Positions 34,524 to 44,900 of a DNA stretch of 64,000 nucleotides are shown here, piece after piece. The DNA is taken from contig JASANG010002443.1 of assembly GCA_030248215.1 (NCBI GenBank), forward strand, positions 1 through 64,000, in the 5' to 3' direction. Position numbers and translations under genes: made by a program. The notes under the pieces are model-generated. The model did not search any database, was not told the DNA's origin, and worked only from the letters and a program-made list of their open reading frames with translations. Source of the DNA: Enoplolaimus lenunculus (lineage: Eukaryota > Nematoda > Enoplea > Enoplida > Thoracostomopsidae). Every line of letters starts with the position of its first letter. The first letter of the stretch is position 1.

Positions 34524-34794
34524 TTAACTCTTTCACCCATAGAGTATACTATGAGCAACTAAATACAATAATGCAAGAGCAATACACACACCGTGAGCAG
34601 TGTTTAACATTTATAACATATATGCGCAGTGCAAAATCTCCACAAGACGTGAGAGCCTATTCGGGCTCGAGCGTCAAGCTCCTATAGCTCAGTGGTCATC
34701 GTAAACGCCTCCCATCCGTGAGACTGGGGATCGAATCTTGCCTTGAAATTACATCTCATATGAAATTGGAAATGTTCATGGGAGAAAGGGTTAA
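34524..34794 (+). mobile_element. piggyBac-like MITE carrying a tRNA-Gly-like sequence, copy 1
   Basis: Flanked by TTAA at both ends. Inner ends are CTCTTTCACCCATA and (complement) CCCTTTCTCCCATGAAC, matching the C-rich start of piggyBac-type inverted repeats. Inside, at about 34682-34742, is TAGCTCAGTGG (pol III A box), CGCCTCCCA (Gly-CCC-like anticodon region) and GGATCGAATC (B-box-like). Non-coding. About 270 bp, the same size as the two other copies. Confidence 0.82.
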
Positions 34795-34847
34795 TAGTTT
34801 ACGGTGAGGTTTTTCAAGTTTTGTAGGACAAACCATACCATTACCAG

Positions 34848-35121
34848 GGCCCAGTGAGTGGTTTTATAGCCCATGTTACGTTAGTGGGGCGTCCAGGTTT
34901 TTGGTGGGTCAATAAAACAGTAGCTTTAGATTGTAGATTACATTTTGTTGCTTAGGCTTGGGCTTAGGAACACATTTTTGCAACGTTTAAACTTAGGTTC
35001 AGGAACAGATTTTTGCAACGCTTAGGCTTAGACGTAGGAAGATATTTTGTAACGCTTAGGCTTACGCTTACGAATACGCTTAATGTACTGTTACGCCCCT
35101 TAAAGTAACATTGACCTAGTT
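34848..35121 (-). mobile_element. Telomere-repeat MITE (family T)
   Basis: The left end has GCCCATGTTACGTTAG and GGCGTCCAGGTTTTTGG. The array is TTAGGC-type, interrupted by AACACATTTTTGCAACG-like spacers. It ends TACTGTTACGCCCC and TAAAGTAACATTGACC. 35122-36199 shows no supported gene. Confidence 0.8.
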
Positions 35122-36199
35122 TTTGTTTCACATTTGGTTCCAGCAAAGTTGCTTGGCCACCCGGCTAAAGATACTTTAAATCTGTTTGCACCCTGTAAAT
35201 CAACTACTGTTCGTACGTCTTATGTATTAAATATATTCGTTTTTGTACTCGTAATATTAATCTGAATAACATTGTTTGAACGAAAAATGCACAAATAAAC
35301 GGTTCGAATGCTTATGTTTGCAGTAATACGTTTTTAGATGATTAATGATCAGGAAGGGTCTATTATGATTGGCCAAATGCGACAATTGCCCAAACGATGA
35401 TTGTCCAAATGACAACTGGTTCATTATTTGCCAAAATTGCGAAGTGTTATTCGGGGTTTGCGGCCTACCCTCTAGACACACAGAGGCATAAACAAAGAAG
35501 TATAGGAGACAGTTACGCTCCTCGTTAGATAACCTGCAGAGGTCAAAGAAAGTTTCTTGACTGCCAAGTTCGTTCGCTGGCAAAAAATGTTTTAGGAAAA
35601 ATTATGGGTCTTCAACGTAATATTGCGCGCATAGTTGTAAGAATTTGTCCACTAACCCCTTAGAACTGTTGTCAAAAATGATGCTATAACCAGGATCTGA
35701 TGACAACACACACCATGTAGGTGCTTATATAGCCGTTGTCGTGCCAGTGTTCCAAGGTAGTAGGGACAAAACAGAGTCCCTTGGTAAGGGCTACTGATGA
35801 AAGGTAGACCCTCGTTGCAGCGTTGTTTCAGCGAAATAATTTTTAACTTCTTTGTCCATAGCATCTGCTAAAACAATGTACAACAATAGCCCCTTCGAAC
35901 AGTGTCTCGTTATAGTGTAAAGACATCATGCACTGTGTACTGCGGTGGTAAGGTGATTTATTTTTCTGCCGCCACAATTGACCGAAATTTTCAAGATTTT
36001 GGATCAATTGAGTAATTTTTTACTTCATTTCAAACAATTGTAGCATATTTGTAATAAAAATTGCGAGATGTATACGTGATTTATAATTAATTTCGAGTAT
36101 GAAAACAGAATTTGATGTATATATTTCTACAAAGAAACGGAAGCAGACGCCGAATTTTACTGAAAATGGAAGCGGAAACGGATATCCGGTTACAGCCTG

Positions 36200-36710
36200 G
36201 TCCAGAGGTTTAGTCCATGTATCGAACAGGGCCGGATCGTTTTCCAGAGGGGCTATAATAGAGTCAGTTTAACCCGTTCTCACATGAATATTTTCAATTT
36301 CATATGAGATGTATTTTCAAGGTAAGATTCGAACCCCAGTCTCTACGGGTGGGAGGCATTTACGATGACCACTGAGCTATTGGAGCTTGACGCTCGAACC
36401 CGAGTAGGCTCTCACGTCTTGTGGAGATTTTGCACTGCGCATATATGTTATTCATGTTAAACACTGCTCACAGTGTGTGTATTGCTCTTACATTATTGTA
36501 TTTAGTTGCTCATAGTATACTCTATAAGTGAAAGGGTTAAGCTTTAGACTAATTCTTTTGCGTAGGCTTAGGCTTAGGCTTAGGAATACGTTCATCCATA
36601 CGCTTAGGCTTAGGAATAGGCCCATCCATACGCTTAGGCTTAGGCTTAGGCTTAGGAATATGCTTCTACTACTGTTTCGGCCCTGTTGGATACATGGGCC
36701 GGAGGTTTTA
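36200..36710 (-). mobile_element. Telomere-repeat MITE (family T) split by a piggyBac-like MITE
   Basis: The two parts are 36200-36268 and 36541-36710. Joined text (TAATAGAGTCAGTTTAA then GCTTTAGACTAATT) matches the uninterrupted copy at 25870-25895 in reverse, so the TTAA was one target site duplicated on insertion. The array is TTAGGC with GAATACGTTCATCCATACGC spacers. Confidence 0.85.
36269..36540 (-). mobile_element. piggyBac-like MITE carrying a tRNA-Gly-like sequence, copy 2
   Basis: TTAA to TTAA, in the opposite orientation to copy 1. On the minus strand the tRNA-like part has ATAGCTCAGTGGTC (A box), TGCCTCCCACC (Gly-CCC-like anticodon region) and GGTTCGAATC, a perfect B-box core. This is the best preserved tRNA-like region of the three copies and the most likely to recruit pol III. 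Confidence 0.87.
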
Positions 36711-37784
36711 TCAGCGATTACAGATACAAAAATTTCCACAACATACGCACCTCTTGCATATTACCCAAAGTTTTTTACTTTGTAGGATTCACTTCACCGC
36801 ACCAGTTATAACTGAGAATTATTCTACGCATACGTTTGGATCTGCCCCGTAATCAATTTAGAAACCCACCGACGTTTTGAAATACGTCTATTTCATTTAA
36901 CACTCTGCCTCAGTTCTGACTCTTGGTTGTGCTTTACTATACATGGACACCAAATATCCAGATATGAAAAATATTTGAATAAACAAAATATGTATACGGA
37001 TATCCGAAATGCTATTGTGTGAAAAAAAAAATTTACAATAATTTGCATTGTTTCACCACTAAAGTAGCTGGAGCTTACGAAAAGAAATGTTTCATTCAAA
37101 GCTCAGTCGAAATATTAAACTAAATTCTTGACAAATTTTTTGCGAGTAGTAGATTTGATTTTTTCGGTGTATATTGGTTGTAAAATTTTGAGCTGTTTGA
37201 CTTTTGTTTTTTCCAATCATAGTAAAGTACAAGAAAAGTTTTTAATATGAGTATGATATTGAAAACATTTCTTTCCGTTCATCGTCCTGGATACTATCGT
37301 AAGCTCGGTTCTGCGGTAAGCTTGCGTATGAAAAGTAGTTTAGCGTTTGAAATCTTCGTCGTTTGCGTTTGAGATATTTTACCTGTAGATGGAGCTATAC
37401 TTTTGATGACGTCCAGCGACGTCCTAATTTCTTACGTGACATCGAATGATTCGTAAACAATTGTATCATGGTAAGGTTTCTAAGTACCTTTACAATTCTT
37501 TCCCCTTAGAAAGTTTTCTTGCAAAAATGATAAGGTCCGTATAACGATTTTAAGAGTTGTTTTTACGCTCATAACAATCAGCTTGTGGGTCAAGGTACTT
37601 CCCTTTCGGAAACCAAAAAGGCAAAATCGAATTTCGGATATACGAAATGAAAATTTTAATTTGTGATATCCGGATAAATATCCGGCAACTATTGCCGGAT
37701 ATCTGGATAGGTATGAAAAGTGTATCCGATGCATATCACTAGTCCAGAGTTGGTTTGAATTTTGATTTTGACCAATCAATAGAA

Positions 37785-37905
37785 CTGGGCTGGTGTAGTA
37801 TAAAAGCGTATTGCTAAGCCTAGCCTAAGCCTAAGAAAGCTTAAGCTTACTCTATTCTAGTCCCACAGAAAAACGTTACGCCTCTGATCTTTACATGGGG
37901 TGACG
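37785..37905 (+). mobile_element. Short telomere-repeat MITE (family T)
   Basis: A minimal copy: AAGCGTATTGCTAAGCC with about three hexamers, then AAGCTTACTCTATTCTAG and CCCACAGAAAAACG. It shows that array length varies from 3 to over 30 hexamers between copies. 36711-37784 holds a family F fragment at about 37465-37560 and no gene. Confidence 0.7.
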
Positions 37906-38214
37906 AATCCAATCGAATCAAACTTTTGCGCTTAACTTCATGGCTTTGAAGACATGTACAGGATTTAACCGCCAAGTTGTTAGACATAAAATAATTTTTG
38001 GCTTGTTAATCTTCTTTGAAAACAACATTTACATGAACTCGTGTCCATCTTTGACTATCCATAAAGAATTTTTTACGTTGAATATTGTATAGATATGCCT
38101 TTAGGCTACACTTCTGTGAGAGTCATTAAATTTGTGCTTGCAACCTGTCGAAAAGTTGCTCGTTCCAAAACAGTTCGAAATCCGTTTTAGTGCGTTCACT
38201 TACACACTGCAAAT

Positions 38215-38413
38215 AATGGTGAGTCAAATTGACTATCTCCGAAACAGGCTGTACGGGACTACACTAACTGACTCAAAATCGACTCCACCAGAGTCAAACG
38301 TGCAACTCAGTGAGTCGAATTTGCCTCCGGCTGAGTCGCATTTTGACTGAGTTATGCAGTGCGGAAAGGCCTATTTCGGAGAGAGTCAATTTGACTCACC
38401 ATATTTTGCAGTG
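38215..38413. mobile_element. Splice-signal MITE (family S)
   Basis: Starts CACTGCAAATAATGGTGAGT and ends CACCATATTTTGCAGTG. Donor-like and acceptor-like motifs are both intact. The next copy starts 160 bp away in the same TIR arrangement. Confidence 0.83.
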
Positions 38414-38574
38414 CAGTCTTCGCTGCTCACAGCACCATTCTTGTTAAAAACTACTGTTGAAAATGAATTGCAAGGAACAAAATTAAAATTGTACACATCG
38501 TATGAAATTGAACAAAATCTCACTAATATATCATTCAGGTCAATTCACTTTTTAGGCATCTTTACACTGCAAAA

Positions 38575-38777
38575 AATGGTAAGTCAAATCGACTCTCTCG
38601 GAAATATCCTTTTCGGGATTACACAAATTGAGTGTCAAAGTTCTACTCCACCGGAATCAAATTCGAATCACTGGAGTCGAACGTTTGACTCTGACCTAGT
38701 CGAATTTGACACAATTTTCGTAGTCCCATAGAGTCCATTTCGGAGAGAGTCAATTTGATTCACCATTTTTTGCAGTG
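38575..38777. mobile_element. Splice-signal MITE (family S)
   Basis: Starts CACTGCAAAAAATGGTAAGT, ends CACCATTTTTTGCAGTG and is flanked by TA on both sides. Here the donor-like motif is GGTAAGTC, also a strong 5' splice consensus. 38778-39535 shows no gene. Confidence 0.87.
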
Positions 38778-39535
38778 TACTTAGCGTTGTTTTTAAGTAA
38801 GCATACTTAATCAAAGCTGTTTTTACAAGCTCAAAGATTTGGAATATTAAAATTTAATGGTTTAAATTTCAATGTTCTGGACATGTGTATATATTAGCAT
38901 TTTTGTCTTCATAGTCTAATCTGTTTCTAAAGACGTATACATTTCATAAATATTTGTTTTGTTTTCCAAAGAGACAACACTACCTGTCTCTTAGGTTGCG
39001 TTCTGATGCAATGGTTCAAGTAAATACGAATATGAAAGAAACCATCTCAGTTTTGGGAAGCTACGCCAACCGGCAATGTTCGTTTCCAGTCAAAATCGAT
39101 GTCGTTTCCGTTTCCGTTATAGAAATACCGGAATTTCTGTTGTTTGTATGTGTAAAATTAGCGCTAAATTAGAGGCGTACCGAGAGTGGGCCTGGGAGAC
39201 ACGGCCCCTTTAATCGGAACCAGTATCTGCGTCATAATTTACATTAGATATAAAAATTATGTCTGGCTTCTCGTTCGGTTTGTTCGCATCGGTTTCAAAT
39301 GACCTGCGGGATGTGAGCACCAACCCGAAACGCGACGCCCACCAGTTTAGCGCTAGTGTAAACTGTAAATATTGTGAAGCTTTGCACAATTTTTATTTAC
39401 GATCTTTTGTAGCTGGTCTGGTTGAAAAATTTGACTTTGATGTCTTCTGTTGAACCCCGTCACAGGCAAAATTTTGGGTTAACAACCCGCGGTCACTCTG
39501 CTTGAACTCCTAGTGCCTAGTCTCTAAATGCTTAA

Positions 39536-39862
39536 TTTAACTTGATTTAAGCTTAAGCTAATCCAGCAGTATTAAACTAACTTTCAAGATTTACTAAACT
39601 AACAGGTTGGTTTACGCTTAAACTCATTTAAAATCTTACATATTTTCAGTTTAAGCTAAACTTATTGAACTCTTAGATACACGGATGCACTTGTTACTTA
39701 ATCTAAAAATAAGTTTACTTAAACTCGTGTTAAACTTAAAAATACGTTAGTTCATGTAAAACTTAAAATTCTAGTTTAGTTTATTCCGTCCAGCCATTTA
39801 AGTTTAACTTAAACTGATATTCAAGATTAGTTAAGCTATAATTTAAGTTTAAGTTTTTAGAG
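39536..39862 (-). repeat. TTAAGTTTAA-rich dispersed repeat, inverted copy
   Basis: Reverse complement of the repeat at 27868-28180 over its whole length, sharing ATCCAGCAGTATTAAAC-type ends and GTCCAGCCATTTAAG. 39863-40640 shows no gene. Confidence 0.72.
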
Positions 39863-40850
39863 AGCAGAAATATTTCATATTATACCAAAATAAGCTAATA
39901 AAGACTGCAAGCTCAACTTCTGTACAACAGTTACAGACGATAGGGCCTAGCTTTTCGCTCGCGATATTTTGTTCAAGTCGTGCTCATGTAGCAATCAATT
40001 CGGCCTCGTTCAGTTATCCAGCACAATGAAAATTCAAATAACCTAACAAAGAATTCTGCAATTGGTCTCGGAGCCAACTAGTGGCCTATGACCGTCCTCA
40101 TACATCCCACCAAATAAGTTGAGATACGTCACTGCAAAAGAATTCTGAGTTTACACTTTTAGGTCGAAACCCAACGCACAGACATGGCTGGATGCATTCA
40201 CCGTATCAAACTTTCTTAGTGCGCGACTATGCTAAATCACATATTAATCGTGAAATTATTCATTATTGACATGCTGCAATTGTTCGATATAAGATAAAAA
40301 TGAACAAATTCATCCAGAATCTTAAAAAGTTTGGCTGCATATTACTAAAAGCACAGTAAATAATTGCATCTAAACTCCACCGCTGATAAACAATACATCT
40401 TTGAAACTATTCTACTTCAATATCCGTTTTCCGTTTCCGTTATTTCGATTGCTATTTGTCTTCGTTGTTTTCACTGACTGTTTATACCCTGGTTTTAATC
40501 GATATCATTGCTCTAAAGGAATCACTAAAAATAAAGTCAAATAACCTAAACTGGCAGTCTTAGAATTTTTTCGCACGATCGTTTGCTTTGGGCACGTCAT
40601 TTGGAAGTCACCCGTTAGATGGACGACGCATAGAACCCGGCTTTAAAGCAATAGTATAAACATTTTCCTAAGCCTAAGCGTAAACGTTAACTCTGCGACG
40701 CTGCAAAAATTTGATATATTGAATGCTGCATAATTGTATTGTAATACCCGGATATTCGAAGTCGTAAATTTCATCTCAAACGTCCGTATTTCTGGATATT
40801 GTCCACCATGAATTGTGGATATCCGGATTTGAAAAAATATCAAACGCCCA

Positions 40851-41394
40851 GAGGTGTAAGTGGGTATAGATTTTTTATCCGCGTTGCGCTCTGTCCGCGG
40901 AGATATTATATATTTACCCGCAGGCATACTCGCGCAAAATTCATTTCGTTACCCGTCTTTACCAGCACAAAATTCATCGTTACCGATCTTACCTGCAAGA
41001 AAATTTTAGACGAGTAAACAATCACAAAGTTCTACCTGCGCTTTAAAATTCTTTACTCGCTGGTTTACCGGCGCCAAAATTTGGACCCATGTAAAGATCA
41101 GCTGTGAAACGTTTTTCTGTGGGACGACAAAAGAGTAAGCTTAAGCTTCAGACTATTTTTTGCTTGGCTTTAGGCTTAGGCTTACGAATAAACTCATTCT
41201 TACGCTTAAGCTTAGGCTTAAGCTTAGGAATATGTATCATTCTTACGCTTAGGCTTAGGCTAAGGCTTAAGTTTAGGCTTAGGAATATGCTTATAATACT
41301 GTTCCGCCCGTATTCTTTACATTGGCCAAATTTTCTTACCCGTACCCGCGGGTACGCACGGGAAACGTGCAGCATCACATGACCCAAGACGTAT
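40851..41394. repeat. CAGAGGTGTAAGTGGGTA repeat interrupted by a family T MITE
   Basis: The first part (40851-41100) and the end (41337-41394, with TACCCGCGGGTACGC) belong to the family seen at 2729. The insert is the telomere-repeat MITE at 41101-41336. A small TAAGCC remnant also lies at 40662-40690. Confidence 0.7.
41101..41336 (-). mobile_element. Telomere-repeat MITE (family T)
   Basis: Starts in TTTTTCTGTGGGACGAC. The array is TTAGGC-type with GAATAAACTCATTCTTACGC spacers like those at 21110-21170. Ends AATACTGTTCCGCCCG then TTTACATTGGCC. Confidence 0.8.
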
Positions 41395-41851
41395 GCACCA
41401 TGTCACCGTTTCATGTGATATCTTATGAATTCAACAAATTTTTATCATGATTCAATGCTTGCAAACCTGCATGGAATGTTGACATATTATCTTTTCAAAA
41501 TTTTTCATTTTTTAAATTGAAATATTAAGTATAATTCATTCAAACGGTTATAATAATTTAAACCATGGTTATACAACCAAATTAACAACCGGGATCAACG
41601 ACACAAAAACAGGTGAATAAATAAACCGAAATTGATTTCAAATTTTCCGCAATAAATTTTGTAATCGTATTTCAAATACCGTTTTGCAATATGAAGCCGT
41701 TTAAGTCAAGCTGACCAGCTCAAATATTACAGTTTGCGTCATTGCAAAAATGAATTTCTTCTTAGTAATAAAAATGATACGACAAATATTAATCAATAGC
41801 TAATTTTTCGACATTTCAAAGATTTAAATGTCAAATTTAACCAAACTTAAC

Positions 41852-41859
41852 ATATAAAG
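41852..41859 (+). promoter_or_regulatory. TATA-like box of the Ser/Gly-rich gene
   Basis: ATATAAAG lies 86 bp before the start codon at 41945, compatible with a transcription start near 41880. The spacing and the otherwise AT-rich context make this a suggestion only. Confidence 0.4.
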
Positions 41860-41944
41860 CAGTGAATTTTTGAAAATAGCCAGTTTTGGTGAAATTGTTT
41901 ATTGAATTATTAGCTTAAATTCGATTTTAACTCGACAACTCAAG

Positions 41945-44900
41945 ATGCAAACTCTAGTGTGCCTGTTAGCAGTTTTTGCAGTAAGTTGCTAAGGTTATGA
42001 GACCAGTTTTCAATTTATTACACGGTAAATTGCGCTGAGTTGATTAATCAACTCAGAAAGATTTAGTTATTTCTGGTTTTATTTCTGAGTTAAAAATGTG
42101 GTAAGCATTAACTCGCTCTGAGTTGATTTAATTCCGGGTGAGTTGATTAAACCAACTCAGAATTTGTTCATTCAATTCAGATTTTTGAGTTCTAAAGGAC
42201 CTAATTCAGAGCTCAGACTCCTGAGTGGACTTAACTTATTCTGACTTAAAATCAACTCACTGGAATTTACAGTGATTGCGATTTATACAAGTAGGCTTGC
42301 ATACAGTTGTTTTGCCTTCATTACTTACTGTCATACCAAACTGAGGTTAAGAAGTTAGAATAAAGCTTATTATATATCGTGTAAAACACAACCTCACTGT
42401 AAATTCCAGTGAGTTGATTTCAACTTGCAATGAGTTGAATTCACTCAGAAGTCGGAACTATGAGTTAGCTTTTTCAGAAGTCTAAATTTTGAATTGACTG
42501 AACTCATTCTATGTTAATTAGTCAACTCACCCAAAATTACCCAGAGTGAATTAATATTTGATGTTTAAATCAGAAAAAAACCAAAAATAACTAATTTCTG
42601 TCTCTTAGTTGATTAATCAACACATTGGCATTTACTGTGCTTATGAATAATTTATTTTTTATATATGAATCAAATTCGAACACCGATGAAATACAGCTAC
42701 ATTTTTAAAAGCATAAGCCAAATACCAAGGGTTTCACTTGACTCAAACTGTAGCGCCTGACTATAAGCTTTCAGGACTGGGCTCTGTGAGAAGTTCGTGA
42801 TTTTGCCTTAAGCCGGTATCCTGTATCGCCTGTTATGTTCTTTATCTCGATGTATGCTTATCGCTCTGATTTAGTAAAACGCGGCCGGTAAATGTTTATT
42901 ATAAATCCCAACCCGAAACCCGTATGACACCAAATATTGAATATTAACACCAGCAAATTACAGGTTATGCAATTTAACTGGCAACCCGAGCCGGAATCCT
43001 TAAAGCCGACGTCTGAACCTGATTTAATCCAGCCACTGGCTTTACCGTACCCAATACTTTTACCGTTTTCCAGAATCCGTGCAATCCTAACCCCGTTAGA
43101 ATTACACCCCGTAAAACCGTGTACTCTAACCCCGTTAGAGTTACACCAAATTTCCGACCAATCTAACCCCGTTAGATTTGGCCTAGCCGTTGTAGAATAA
43201 TAAATCTAACCCCGTTAGATTTATTAGACTACTTTTCCCAGGTTCTCCGGTAATACCCCAAGTTTCCTGTTTAACACATAACACCAGTATTCTATACTGG
43301 GTAATTTCCGCGCCTTGCGCACTGCCGATTAACGCCGTAAGCCGTAATTCCTTCACATTCTATGCCACCGTGACTATTCTTAATCAAATTCAATTCAAAC
43401 TTACTTACTAAGAACTTCCGCCTTTAACCCAAATACGCCAACGCAAAACTCGAAAACTGTAGGTATAATATGCAGGCTTCCAACAGAAAATTAAACGACT
43501 GATTTGACTAGCTCCAAAACCAAGACTGATTCCGGTCCTGGCTACCCATTTCGGCATCTCGACCTCATTTGCATTTTTGCCGACACCCACAATTGGGTGT
43601 CCGCAATGCGGTTGAGGTCCAGAGCCACACATCCGGTACCTTCAACAACAACAACAATACTCCCGAGACACACATAAAACAAAGCACCATATTGGTGCTG
43701 ACATAGCCTAGCTATGTCCTTAGTCGCAGATCCAGCCAACTAAATATGCGATACTAATCAACAAGTACTAAATGGCCACGCAGGGCCCCAGGTAAGTTAC
43801 ATTTCGGACACAGCCGCCATAGCATAGTTTTACAAATTTCTACGCCTTGTAGCAACGCCTAAGCCTAACTTAAGTTCTAAGAGAGACTAGGTGGAGCCAG
43901 GGACTCCCTTAAGGTGTGGTTTTGATATAGGGTTTTATTTTATAGTTTTAGTTTTTAGTTTGAAATAGGTTTAAGTGTGGCATAGCCACCTACAGGCTCA
44001 TGTTACTTTTATACTACATGTTTGGTTTAGGCTTAGGCTTACACTTAAACTTAGGCTTTACGCTTAATTTACTGTTGCGGCCTTAAAAGTAACATTGGCC
44101 CAGGACTGAAACAATCGGTACAAATTGAACGCCTCAAAATATGTTTAAAATTCTGTAAATTACGTTGACGTCAGAAGTGACGTTGTAAAATAAAACAATA
44201 CAGCACTTTACGTCATCGTTCGAACCTGTCTATTACGTTTTTCGCTATAATAATTTTTGCTGTTGTTTTTTATATTAAAGACAACAATTGTGTACGGATC
44301 GACGAACGACTATGGATCAATCTCAAAATCGGCAACCAACAACATATACTTGAGCACACAGAACGGCGGAAGCTTAACTGGCGTCATGAATCACAACGGT
44401 GAGTTCATCATTGGCGGAAGTATGCCTTCAAGCAACGCAAATGGGAACAGCGATTCAGCATGCATCTATGGCACTGTGACCAATACTGATATGACCGGCA
44501 GTGGACAGTTTGGTCTGAATTCAGTGATGATGACAGGAAAAGTACATCCACAAAGTACTTCGATCAGCAGTGGTACAATGTCGTATTCCGGAAGCATTAC
44601 GGATGTTCAATTCACCGTCGACAACTCAACTGGAAGTTATTTGATGACCGCTTGCGGTTCGTATTCAATCTCGACGAGTCAATACCCGGATCCAAATGGA
44701 GTTGTAACAAAATCAAAACAAGTGACATTTAACTTCGGAGGTAACTACGGTCCATACAGCGTGAGCGCAACTGGCTCATACTCGATGTCCGGCTCAGGTG
44801 ATTATATGTCTTCAGCCGCTGGATCCGGAAGCGGAATGTCAATATCCGCATATTCAAGCATTTATGTTACAAACATAGGCACTTCGGGCACTGGCACTGG

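Noticed and set aside
42880-43800. LTR-type or other virus-like element
   Set aside because: No terminal direct repeats and no protein domain of such elements could be recognised; none was seen elsewhere in the window either.
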